NCBI GenBank assembly: GCA_021791455.1 | Contig: JAJYWM010000187.1 | Coordinates: 1-13,413 of the forward strand | DNA: 13,413 nucleotides | From: a bacterium | Lineage (GTDB): Bacteria > Chloroflexota > Dormibacteria > UBA8260 > Bog-877 | Direction of reading: 5' to 3' | Shown: in pieces, positions 7,090-13,413 of the stretch | How the letters are laid out: each line of letters opens with the position of its first letter | Position numbering within the stretch: the first letter of the stretch is position 1 | Notes under the pieces: model-generated | The model's input: only the letters and a program-made list of their open reading frames with translations | The model's database searches: none | What the model was told of the DNA's origin: nothing | Program-made: the position numbers and the translations under genes

Positions 7090-8019
7090 TCACTCGTCGT
7101 GAGGGCAGGTTCCCACGGGCTCGCCGTGATGGCAGCCGCAGCGGTCCACGGTCTCCTCCAGGAGCAGGTCCCCGTCTTGGAATTGCAATCTTGGCCCCAG
7201 GCTGGGATCGTCCCTCGCGATTGGGCGCGCGCGCAGGACGTAGCAGAGGCGACCGCCGCAGAGGGTCGCCGCCAGCATGTTGGGATTACCGGCCCGCACC
7301 AGCCGGTCGGCCATCTCCACCGAGCCCACCCGATCGATGCGCCGGTGTCCAACGGAGGTGTAGTAGGACCCCTGGGCGAGATCCATCGGTTGGCCGGGCA
7401 CACCCTCCAGAGCGTCGCGGATCACCTGGGCCACCAGAAGGGCCCCAGCCTCGGTCGCCCGCCGGGTCAGTGAGCCGGCGGTGTCCCTCGGGTGGACGGC
7501 GACTCTCTCCTGGGCCAGCAGCGGACCGGCGTCGATCTTCTCGGCCACCCGCTGAAAGCTGATTCCAGCCTCCGACTCCCCGTTCACTATGGCCCAGTAG
7601 ATCGGCTCCGGTCCGCGGTAGTTCGGCAACAGGGAGGGATGGGCGTTGATCCAACCCCGGGCCGGAATCTGAAGTGCCTGGCGCTTCAGGATCTGGTCGA
7701 AGCTCGCGACCATGAAGAGATCGGCCCCAAGGCGCTCCAAGGCGACCAGGGAGTCATAGTCGTTGACCCTCGCCAACCGGAGCAGGGGGATGCCCACGTG
7801 CTCCGCCACCTGCCCCAGGGCGTTCTCGCCGGAGATCGCCGGATTGGCGCCAAGGCTGGTGGCGAGCCCCACCACTCGCACGGGGCAGCTCAGGAGGGCC
7901 AGCAGGAGGGCCAGGCTGTAATCGGACGGGAACCCGGCGAAGGCCACTCGGGGCAGGTCGCCCGCTGCCATCTCTGCCTGCCCGTCCACGGAGAAGGGGA
8001 TGCGCAGGTCTGGGACCAT
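7090..8019 (-). CDS. Formyltransferase-fold protein (Fmt-like) with Cys/His-rich tail
   Basis: The N-terminal ~200 residues are a formyltransferase domain like methionyl-tRNA formyltransferase and sugar N-formyltransferases, which use 10-formyltetrahydrofolate. The catalytic Asn-His-Asp triad is visible: Asn125 and His127 in INAHPSLLP, and Asp163 in EKIDAGPLL, with NYRGPEPIYWAI between. Residues ~225-290 look like a C-terminal OB-type subdomain (RLVRAGNPNMLAATL). The last 16 residues (294-309) hold three Cys and three His. The ATG at 8019 is chosen because GGGAG lies about 7 nt upstream; ATG 7971 is an alternative and longer forms would collide with the divergent gene. It heads the apparent operon with fdhD, mobA and DUF6457, so it may act in formate or formyl metabolism or in enzyme maturation rather than as housekeeping Fmt. 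The substrate is unknown. Confidence 0.85.
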   Translation of the reverse strand: MVPDLRIPFSVDGQAEMAAGDLPRVAFAGFPSDYSLALLLALLSCPVRVVGLATSLGANPAISGENALGQVAEHVGIPLLRLARVNDYDSLVALERLGADLFMVASFDQILKRQALQIPARGWINAHPSLLPNYRGPEPIYWAIVNGESEAGISFQRVAEKIDAGPLLAQERVAVHPRDTAGSLTRRATEAGALLVAQVIRDALEGVPGQPMDLAQGSYYTSVGHRRIDRVGSVEMADRLVRAGNPNMLAATLCGGRLCYVLRARPIARDDPSLGPRLQFQDGDLLLEETVDRCGCHHGEPVGTCPHDE

Positions 8020-8118
8020 GCGAAACTCCCGCTTGGCCCACAGCCACTCCTGCACTCTGGCCAGCCAAGGCGTGGGAGGCGTGAGTTGCGTCGGCGCTGA
8101 TGGCTGGGGCACAGGCCC

Positions 8119-9969
8119 ATGGTATCGGGGCCGCCCCAACTCACCTTCCACACCGTCACCAATTCGTTGACTCCTCGCAACCAGGACGCGTACTGCGGCT
8201 GTCACACTTCCCAGCAAATGTCAGTCGACAGCAGGGCCACGGGGATCAGCAGCTCAGTGGCCCAGGGGATCGCCGACATGGCCCAGTCGTGGGCTCACCT
8301 GGCGCGCGACATCGCGCCCCAGGTCCCAGAACTCCCCGCGGTCATCCAGCAGGAGGTTGCCTCTCTGCGGGGGATCCCGATCACTGAGGACAGTGTCAAC
8401 CAGGTGGCTCGCCTGATCACTCGCCGTGTGGAGGAGGCTGGCCATCCGGATCTGGCCGCAGCCCTGCTGCGCCGGATGGGCCGGGCGATGTATGAACTGC
8501 TCCTGCTGTTGGCGACGGAGGAGGAGCTGCGAGCGATGGGGATGCTGATGCAGGCCACCAAGGCTCCCGGCCCCCCGGCGTCCAACGCCGTCCCCGCCCC
8601 GGGTGTGGGGGCAACCCCATCTGCGGCGCCCGCGCCCAACCGGCCGTCTCCTGCCACACCAAGTCCGGTGGCGTCACTCCCGTCCGCTCGTGGCCCTGAG
8701 CCGGCTGCCCGGCGGACCCCGGCCACCACAGTGGCCGCCGCCGGTCCTCAACTCTCCACCACCGGTCGGCCCGCACCGCCAGGAGCCGGCAGCCGCGCCC
8801 AGCCTCCCGGGGTCGGCAGCCTGCCGCCGGTCTCCCCCGGGCCGGGCCGGTCGTCCAACCCGGCAGCAGTGGTCAAGAGCTCCCCGGCCCTACCAGATCT
8901 AGGATCGAGGGATCCAGCTGGGGCCCTGCCAACGCCCCGTTCCGCATCTCACCCGGCTACACTCCCGCCACCTCCCGGCACTCGTGTCTCCCCTGTGGGA
9001 GGGCCCGTCTCTCCAGTCGCGGGCCCGCCGTCGGCGCCTCCGCGAGCCGACGGCCAGAGGCCCTTGCCGGTGGTCAACACGGTGCCTCCAGCGCCCCCTG
9101 TTTCGATGGTGAACCAGCCCGCGGTGCCGCCCCCCGGTGAACCGTCGGAGGGGGCCGTGCTCTGGGGGTTCGACCCTGCTGCGCGCGAGACCGACAAGGC
9201 AGGGGTTACGCCGAGTCCGGAGGCGGCCCCGCCGACCGCCGCAGCGTCGGAACCCGCTCTGGCGGTGGAGGCCAAGGTAGCGGAGCAGCCGAGGACGCCA
9301 GTGATGGCGGCTCCCGTCGGGGCCGAGCCGATCGGGTCCGGAGCCAGGCGCTGGTCGGTGCGCCTGTCACCAAAGGCCCAGGCCGAGCGGGACAGCCGGC
9401 TTGAGAAGCGCCTTGGCGAACTTCCGCCGCTGCTGGAGGAGATCGCGGCCCAGGTCCACGAGCAGCGCCGGGCGGTGGCCGAGAAGGGGCAGGCGCGAGC
9501 CGCGGTGCGCTCCTCGTCCGAGCAGTCCGCCCCTGCCGACCTTCCGACCGCCAGCAATCTCATGACGGACCTTCTGGGAGCCGGGCGTCTGGTGGATGCC
9601 GCCGCCCTCGCCATGCGCGCCGCGGAAGCCTTCCCCGGGCAGGTGGCGGCGGAGCTCGCCTGCAGGGCTGGCGAGGCATGTCGTGAGTCCAAGGACGAGG
9701 ACCTGGCCGTCCTCTGCTTCACCACCGCCGTGCTCACCGCGCCACCCTGCGAGGCAGCCTGCTGGCAGCTGGCCGGGATGGCCCTGGAACAGCGGGAGCC
9801 ACGTTTGGCACCCATCTGGATCGAGTTTTTGGCGCGGCTGCTTCGGGTCCGTGGGGCCGATGAGGACGCCGTCGTGATCTACCGTCAGCTGCTCAACCTG
9901 ACCCCGAGGCGCCAGGACGTCAGGGACATTCTGCGGGTGGCATCTCTCACCGGCACCCTGCCGGACTGA
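8119..9969 (+). CDS. Large hypothetical protein: helical N-domain, Pro/Ala-rich linker, TPR-like C-domain
   Basis: I do not recognise the family. The N-terminal part (~50-145 of 616) is helical, rich in Leu/Ala/Glu, with a very hydrophobic segment MYELLLLLATEEELRAMGML that may be amphipathic rather than membrane-spanning. Residues ~148-400 are a low-complexity Pro/Ala/Gly/Ser/Val stretch, surely disordered. A charged helix follows (~410-470, possible coiled coil), then a C-terminal ~125 residues resembling tetratricopeptide-type helical pairs (LVDAAALAMRAAEAFPGQ; VIYRQLLNLTPRRQDV). The start is uncertain: ATG 8119 is the longest; ATG 8218 lies below a TTGACT (8167) / TACTGC (8191) promoter-like pair; ATG 8278 has AGGGGAT 7 nt upstream. 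No signal peptide is evident. It may be a scaffold for protein-protein contacts. It is convergent with the DUF421 gene 6 nt away. Confidence 0.75.
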   Translation: MVSGPPQLTFHTVTNSLTPRNQDAYCGCHTSQQMSVDSRATGISSSVAQGIADMAQSWAHLARDIAPQVPELPAVIQQEVASLRGIPITEDSVNQVARLITRRVEEAGHPDLAAALLRRMGRAMYELLLLLATEEELRAMGMLMQATKAPGPPASNAVPAPGVGATPSAAPAPNRPSPATPSPVASLPSARGPEPAARRTPATTVAAAGPQLSTTGRPAPPGAGSRAQPPGVGSLPPVSPGPGRSSNPAAVVKSSPALPDLGSRDPAGALPTPRSASHPATLPPPPGTRVSPVGGPVSPVAGPPSAPPRADGQRPLPVVNTVPPAPPVSMVNQPAVPPPGEPSEGAVLWGFDPAARETDKAGVTPSPEAAPPTAAASEPALAVEAKVAEQPRTPVMAAPVGAEPIGSGARRWSVRLSPKAQAERDSRLEKRLGELPPLLEEIAAQVHEQRRAVAEKGQARAAVRSSSEQSAPADLPTASNLMTDLLGAGRLVDAAALAMRAAEAFPGQVAAELACRAGEACRESKDEDLAVLCFTTAVLTAPPCEAACWQLAGMALEQREPRLAPIWIEFLARLLRVRGADEDAVVIYRQLLNLTPRRQDVRDILRVASLTGTLPD

Positions 9970-9975
9970 TGGGGC

Positions 9976-10497
9976 TCAGCGCTTTTCCAGCAGGCGGACT
10001 CTGCGCCGCGGCCTGACCCGGCCCGCGCTCTGCCGCGGCACCACGCTGATCGAGCCGTCACTCTCCATCTCCACCAGTTCGCAGTCACCGACGCCGGCCA
10101 CCCCGTGCTCGCGCAGCGCCATCTCCGCCTCGGCCGGGTCGACCCCCTCCTTTGCCAGGGCGCCCGGTATCCAGGCCCCGCCCGAAGCCAGGGCCCTGGG
10201 GGGAGACTCGAGAAGCCTCCCAAATCGTGGACTTCGCACCTGCGCAAAACTCACGATCCGGTTCAGCACGAAGAGCGTCACGATGATGAGGAAGCCACCG
10301 AGCAGCGAGCTGTCAGGTCCGGTCATGGCGGGTTGAACGGCGTTGGCCACCAGCAGCACCAGGACCAGGTCGAAGATTGTCATCTGGCCCAGTTCTCGCT
10401 TTCCAAACACCCTGAGGGCGATCATCAGGGCGGCGTAGATGGCGACTGATCGCAACACCAGATCCCAAGGTGGTATGGCAAGATGGATGAGATCCAT
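9976..10497 (-). CDS. DUF421 (YetF/YdfR-like) membrane protein
   Basis: The 173-residue protein has three N-terminal membrane segments (~15-30, ~41-57, ~65-85), then a small cytoplasmic domain. FGKRELGQMTIFDLVL (31-46) and LLVANAVQPAM (48-58) are the hallmark of the DUF421 family, and the domain including EMALREHGVAGVGD (125-138) fits the YetF-type C-terminal alpha/beta part. The role of the family is unclear; some Bacillus members affect spore properties. The ATG at 10497 has a clear AAGGAG Shine-Dalgarno 8 nt upstream. The Arg-rich C-terminal tail (RVRPRRRVRLLEKR) suggests a cytoplasmic or membrane-bound end. It diverges from the phosphodiesterase gene across an 85-nt gap. Confidence 0.9.
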   Translation of the reverse strand: MDLIHLAIPPWDLVLRSVAIYAALMIALRVFGKRELGQMTIFDLVLVLLVANAVQPAMTGPDSSLLGGFLIIVTLFVLNRIVSFAQVRSPRFGRLLESPPRALASGGAWIPGALAKEGVDPAEAEMALREHGVAGVGDCELVEMESDGSISVVPRQSAGRVRPRRRVRLLEKR

Positions 10498-10582
10498 GGC
10501 TTGGCTCCTTATTTGTGCCGCTGCTTTGCCGGTCCGGCGCCCCGGCCCGGGTTGAGGCCATCCTGAGGCCCAGGCGGCTGCC

Positions 10583-11293
10583 GTGTCCAAGTTGACGGCC
10601 GGGAGCGGCCGCCCCCTGGTCATAGCCCACAGGGGTGGCTTCGGCCCCGATCCTGAGAATTCCATAGCGGCGTTTGAGAACGCATTGGCTCTGGGCGCCG
10701 ACATGATCGAATTGGACGTGCGCCCGACCAGGGACGGCCGCCCGGTCGTGGCGCACGACCCAGAGTTGCGAGGACGTCCGATCTCGAGCCTCACTGCCGA
10801 GGAGATCACCGCAACTGCACATTGTGCTCCGCCGTTCCTGGCCGAGGTCGTGGCCCGGCTGGGGGGCCGCATCGCTCTTGACGTTGAGATAAAGGAGAGC
10901 GGGTGTGAGCGGGAGGTGATCGCCGCGGTCGGTGCTCTCTCGCCGGACCTCTTGGTGCTCAGCTCGTTTCGAGCGGAGGTCGTGAGGAAGGCCCGCCAAC
11001 TGGCACAGCACCTACCGGCGGGACTCATCTGCTCACCTCGCACGGCGGGGGCCACCTCGATCAGGATGGCGGTCGAGGCCGGCGCGACACACCTTGTCCT
11101 GCACCGCCGGCGCGCAGGGCCGAGGGCTCTCGCGAAGGCGCGCAAATCGGGCTTGGCGGTCTTTGTGTGGACCGTCAACGACTCCCAGGACCTGGCCCGG
11201 TTCTTCAGTGACCCCGCAATCTCGGGGGTGGTCACAGACCGGGTGGCGGAGGCTCTGGACGCTCGCGGCAAAGGAGTGGCGCCGTCCCGATAG
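10583..11293 (+). CDS. Glycerophosphodiester phosphodiesterase family protein
   Basis: The family hydrolyses glycerophosphodiesters to glycerol-3-phosphate and an alcohol using a divalent metal in a TIM barrel. The 236 residues match compact cytosolic members. Conserved residues are visible: AHRGG (His16, Arg17), PENS (Glu25), MIELDV (Glu43, Asp45), VVAHDP (His58) and ALDVEIKE (Glu102, Lys104). The C-terminal strands VFVWTVND and GVVTDRV are also typical. There is no signal peptide, so it is intracellular and likely acts in phospholipid turnover. The start is GTG at 10583, with AGGCGG about 7 nt upstream. The family also includes enzymes with other phosphodiester substrates, so substrate specificity is not fixed by sequence alone. 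Confidence 0.93.
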   Translation: MSKLTAGSGRPLVIAHRGGFGPDPENSIAAFENALALGADMIELDVRPTRDGRPVVAHDPELRGRPISSLTAEEITATAHCAPPFLAEVVARLGGRIALDVEIKESGCEREVIAAVGALSPDLLVLSSFRAEVVRKARQLAQHLPAGLICSPRTAGATSIRMAVEAGATHLVLHRRRAGPRALAKARKSGLAVFVWTVNDSQDLARFFSDPAISGVVTDRVAEALDARGKGVAPSR

Positions 11294-11371
11294 CCGTACT
11301 GTCGGGCGGCCAGGTCATGGCCTCTGGCCCAGTCGCGAGCGAGTTCACGAGGCGAAAGTTGCCGTTTGATA

Positions 11372-11380
11372 AGCAATAAT
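11372..11380 (+). promoter_or_regulatory. A/T-rich island before the marR start; possible -10 and operator
   Basis: TTTGATAAGCAATAATCA (11365-11382) is strikingly A/T-rich for this window. AATAAT (11375-11380) ends 6 nt before the marR ATG, suiting a leaderless -10. The stretch also contains imperfect symmetry (TTGATAAGCAA; TGAT...ATCA), of the size and style of MarR operators, so autoregulation is plausible. No clear -35 is seen. Confidence 0.35.
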
Positions 11381-11386
11381 CAGGCG

Positions 11387-11875
11387 ATGAGCGACCAGCC
11401 GCGGTCTTTGCCGAGCAACGTGGGCCCAAGCGAGAGGGGCGAGGAGTTGGCCGAGGCATCCCGACTGCGGGCCGCTCTGCTCAGGCTCGGCCGCCGGCTG
11501 CGGGCGGTCGAGATAGGAGCCGACCTGACGCCAGCGGAGTTTTCAGCCCTGGCCACGGTGATCCACCTCGGCCCGATCCGGCCCACCGAACTGGCCCGGG
11601 TGGAGATGGTCAATCCCACCATGCTCTCGAGAATGGTCGCCCGAATGTGCCACGCCGGGGTGCTCCAACGTCACTCCCAGACGGGAGACAAAAGAACCGC
11701 CGTTCTGGAAGCGACTGAGGTCGGCAGGGAGTTGCACCGGCGCCTCCGCTCGGAGCGGGCGCTCCGGCTCGCGTCAGCCCTAGCGGAACTTCCAGCCCAT
11801 GAGCGCGCCGCCATCGTGGACTCCCTGCCGGCGCTGGAGGAGCTGGCTCAGTTGTTGGTCTCGGCGCCCCAGTGA
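11387..11875 (+). CDS. MarR-family transcriptional regulator
   Basis: A 162-residue winged-helix repressor-type protein of typical MarR length. Dimerising helices lie at both ends; the DNA-binding core runs from LTPAEFSALATVIH (47-60) through PTELARVEMVNPTMLSRMVARMCHAG (66-91), whose second half is the recognition helix. The wing contains DKRTAVLEAT (101-110), the conserved D-x-R-x-x position of the family. ATG 11387 is chosen; a TTG at 11366 is in frame but lies within the probable promoter, and Shine-Dalgarno signals are weak for both. It precedes an MFS exporter gene by 48 nt on the same strand, the usual arrangement in which MarR represses an efflux pump until a ligand binds. The ligand is unknown. 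Confidence 0.9.
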   Translation: MSDQPRSLPSNVGPSERGEELAEASRLRAALLRLGRRLRAVEIGADLTPAEFSALATVIHLGPIRPTELARVEMVNPTMLSRMVARMCHAGVLQRHSQTGDKRTAVLEATEVGRELHRRLRSERALRLASALAELPAHERAAIVDSLPALEELAQLLVSAPQ

Positions 11876-11923
11876 TCGAGGCCGGGGGCGCCATCCCAGC
11901 GGCCGGATCACCAAGGCCGGATC

Positions 11924-13225
11924 GTGCCTGAGCGGGTCTACCAGCGCGTCGAGGGCTGGATGCGGTGGCTCTGGCCGAAGTGGATCGACTCCAACCTCAG
12001 GATCGTGCTGGGAGCACGGCTGGCGATGAGCGCCGCCCGCGGGATCGCCGGCGTGGTCACGGCCCTCTACCTTGCAGCCGAGGGGTTCTCGGCCATCGAG
12101 CTGGGGGCCTTATTCCTCTGTGTGACAGCGACCTCAGCGATCATGGCGTCCGTGATCGGAGTCTTCTCAGATCGCTTCGGCCGCAAGCCGTTTCTGATCG
12201 CGATTCCTCTGCTGGCAGCGGGCGCGGCGGCCGTCTACTCGCTATCCAGCGCTCCGGCGATTCTGTTCATATTCGCGGCACTCGGCACCTTCGGCCGTGG
12301 AGCGGGGGCCGGAGGCGGGAGTGTCGGCCCGTATCAGCCCGCCGAGTCGGCCCTGGTCGCCGAGAGCGCGCCCGCGCAGGCGCGGGCGGCGGCATTCGGC
12401 AGAGTCGCGTTCGTCTCCGCGCTGGGGGCGCTGCTCGGCGGGTTGCTGGCCGCCCTGGCCCGTACCCATCCTCACCTGACCGCCTCAGCCGCGACCGCAG
12501 CCTATCGCCCTGCGTTTCTGGCGGCGGCCATTCTGGCAGCCGTGGCCGGGCTCATGGCCTTAGGCATCAAGGAGCGGCGGCAGCCTCCGGCAGGAGGCCA
12601 GGCCAGGCGCCACGTGCGCTGGCCGCGGCGATCGTGGCCGATGCTGTGGCGCTTCTGGGTCACCAACGGGGTCAACGGGTTCGCCATCGGTATGTTCGGG
12701 CCCTTCGTGAGCTACTGGCTCTACCTGAGATACGGTGCCAGCCCGGGCGAGATTGGGCTGCTCTTTGCGCTCGTCAACCTCGGCTCCCTGGTCTCCACCC
12801 TGACCGCCGCCACGATCGGGAGAAAGCTTGGAACCGTGACCGCCATCGTTGCGGTTCGGGCGATCACCGGGGTCCTGCTCGTCCCCATGGTGTTGGCACC
12901 GACCTTCTGGTTGGCCGGTGGCATCTACTTCGTGCGCATGCTGGCCCAGAGGGTCGGGCTGCCTCTGCGACAGTCGTTCACCCAGGATGTCGCGGATCCC
13001 GAGGAGCGCGCCAGCCTGGCCGCCCTGTCCAACCTCCCCGCTCAGGGAACGATGGCTGGAAGTCAAGTTCTCGCCGGGTACCTGTTTGAAGAGGTGAGCC
13101 TAGCGGCGCCGTTCGAGCTCGCCGCGGTATTTCAATGCGCCAACGCCATCCTCTATGGTCTCCTCTTCGGTCCCTGGAAGCCGGGCCGGGCCCCGGCCAG
13201 ATCCCAGCAGGATGAGATCGCGTAG
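11924..13225 (+). CDS. MFS transporter, probable drug/metabolite exporter
   Basis: The 433-residue polytopic protein appears to have 12 membrane segments in two six-helix halves, separated by a basic cytoplasmic loop (~216-240, KERRQPPAGG...RWPRRSWP). MFS motif A is clear as GVFSDRFGRKPF (79-90) between segments 2 and 3. A Gly-rich stretch (RGAGAGGGSVGPYQPAES) follows segment 4. Two later segments retain family-like loops (RMLAQRVGLPLRQSF, then LPAQGTMAGSQVLAG). The start is GTG at 11924 with a weak AAGG upstream; ATG 11960 would shorten only the amphipathic N-terminus. Linkage to marR suggests inducible proton-driven export of a toxic compound. The substrate cannot be read from the sequence. 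Confidence 0.92.
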   Translation: MPERVYQRVEGWMRWLWPKWIDSNLRIVLGARLAMSAARGIAGVVTALYLAAEGFSAIELGALFLCVTATSAIMASVIGVFSDRFGRKPFLIAIPLLAAGAAAVYSLSSAPAILFIFAALGTFGRGAGAGGGSVGPYQPAESALVAESAPAQARAAAFGRVAFVSALGALLGGLLAALARTHPHLTASAATAAYRPAFLAAAILAAVAGLMALGIKERRQPPAGGQARRHVRWPRRSWPMLWRFWVTNGVNGFAIGMFGPFVSYWLYLRYGASPGEIGLLFALVNLGSLVSTLTAATIGRKLGTVTAIVAVRAITGVLLVPMVLAPTFWLAGGIYFVRMLAQRVGLPLRQSFTQDVADPEERASLAALSNLPAQGTMAGSQVLAGYLFEEVSLAAPFELAAVFQCANAILYGLLFGPWKPGRAPARSQQDEIA

Positions 13226-13243
13226 CGGACGGGAGATCCAATC

Positions 13244-13413
13244 TCACCGGGGCTGCTCACTGTTCGGAGGCTCCTTTCGGGCCGGGGAGGGCGACGACGG
13301 CGGAGGCCGAGCCGGCTGGACCCCCGACACCAGCTCTGGTTGCTGAGCCAACACCTGGCCAAGAGGTTCACGCGAGGAGGTGCGGTCACCTCTGGACCAG
13401 TCGCGGCCGGTGC
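13244..13413 (-). CDS. Possible C-terminal tail of a minus-strand gene running off the right edge
   Basis: One minus-strand frame is open from the window edge to a TGA at 13244-13246. It encodes 55 residues with a plausible disordered, Pro-rich C-terminus (PPPSSPSPARKEPPNSEQPR). Third-position GC is high, though not decisive. It would be convergent with the MFS gene, with an 18-nt gap, which suits the dense packing here. No family is recognisable. Confidence 0.3.
   Translation of the reverse strand, partial: TGRDWSRGDRTSSREPLGQVLAQQPELVSGVQPARPPPSSPSPARKEPPNSEQPR

Noticed and set aside
7041..7403. N-terminal extension of FdhD into the formyltransferase gene
   Set aside because: FdhD family similarity begins after the ATG at 7040; the extension is an out-of-frame shadow of the gene on the same strand.
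6223..7473. 416-residue plus-strand frame opposite fdhD
   Set aside because: Antisense shadow typical of high-GC DNA, rich in Arg/Ser/Pro and Cys with no domain; the opposite strand encodes a clear FdhD.
8949..9815. 288-residue minus-strand frame opposite the Pro-rich protein
   Set aside because: Ala/Gly/Ser-rich antisense of a low-complexity region; no folded pattern and no ribosome binding site noted.
11308..11329. Short inverted repeat after the phosphodiesterase gene as a terminator
   Set aside because: The stem is only 5 bp (GGCCA/TGGCC) and there is no T-run, so it is not convincing.
10498..11376. Long N-terminal extension of the DUF421 gene
   Set aside because: It runs antisense through the phosphodiesterase gene; the ATG at 10497 has AAGGAG and begins exactly where family similarity begins.
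11965..13089. 374-residue plus-strand frame inside the MFS gene
   Set aside because: Arg/Gly-rich shadow; the other frame has 12 membrane segments and motif A.
1..13413. CRISPR array, tRNA, insertion sequence or prophage genes
   Set aside because: Read on both strands, I saw no regularly spaced repeats, cloverleaf-like conserved tRNA segments, transposase or integrase motifs.

Overview
The window is about 13.4 kb of very GC-rich, densely coded bacterial DNA with short intergenic gaps, frequent GTG/TTG starts and 4-nt start/stop overlaps. A DUF6457 gene beside mobA, CoxE-type VWA and PIG-V-like proteins, and a leaderless-type start (TAATCT, 7 nt, GTG) suit an actinobacterium or a related high-GC lineage such as Chloroflexota or Dormibacterota. 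No rRNA or other marker gene is present, so the taxonomy is inference. I saw no tRNA, rRNA, CRISPR array, transposase or integrase.

Left part (1-2540). A CoxE-type VWA protein enters from the left edge. It is followed at once by what looks like the C-terminal remnant of a polytopic PIG-V/GT-C-like mannosyltransferase whose N-terminal half is missing. A minus-strand protein of unknown function follows, with a leaderless-type start.

Middle part (2541-8019). hppD (4-hydroxyphenylpyruvate dioxygenase, tyrosine catabolism) and moeA (molybdenum insertion) run on the plus strand, 34 nt apart, with a strong hairpin between them. moeA ends tail-to-tail, with overlapping stop codons, against a minus-strand block of four genes. 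In transcription order these are a formyltransferase-fold protein with a Cys/His-rich tail, fdhD, mobA and a DUF6457 protein. mobA appears to start at a CTG overlapping the fdhD stop, and the DUF6457 gene at a TTG overlapping the mobA stop. moeA, mobA and fdhD are maturation functions for a molybdenum enzyme, probably a formate dehydrogenase. CoxE is a maturation factor of the CO dehydrogenase/xanthine oxidase type. No Mo-enzyme catalytic subunit lies in the window.

Right part (8020-13413). A large protein of unknown function has helical ends and a long Pro/Ala-rich middle. Next come a DUF421 (YetF-like) membrane protein, a divergent glycerophosphodiester phosphodiesterase, a MarR regulator with an MFS exporter (a typical drug-efflux pair), and possibly the C-terminal tail of a minus-strand gene running off the right edge.

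The most interesting items are the formyltransferase-like protein leading the fdhD-mobA operon, its Cys/His-rich tail, and the run of non-ATG overlapping starts that default gene calling would misannotate.
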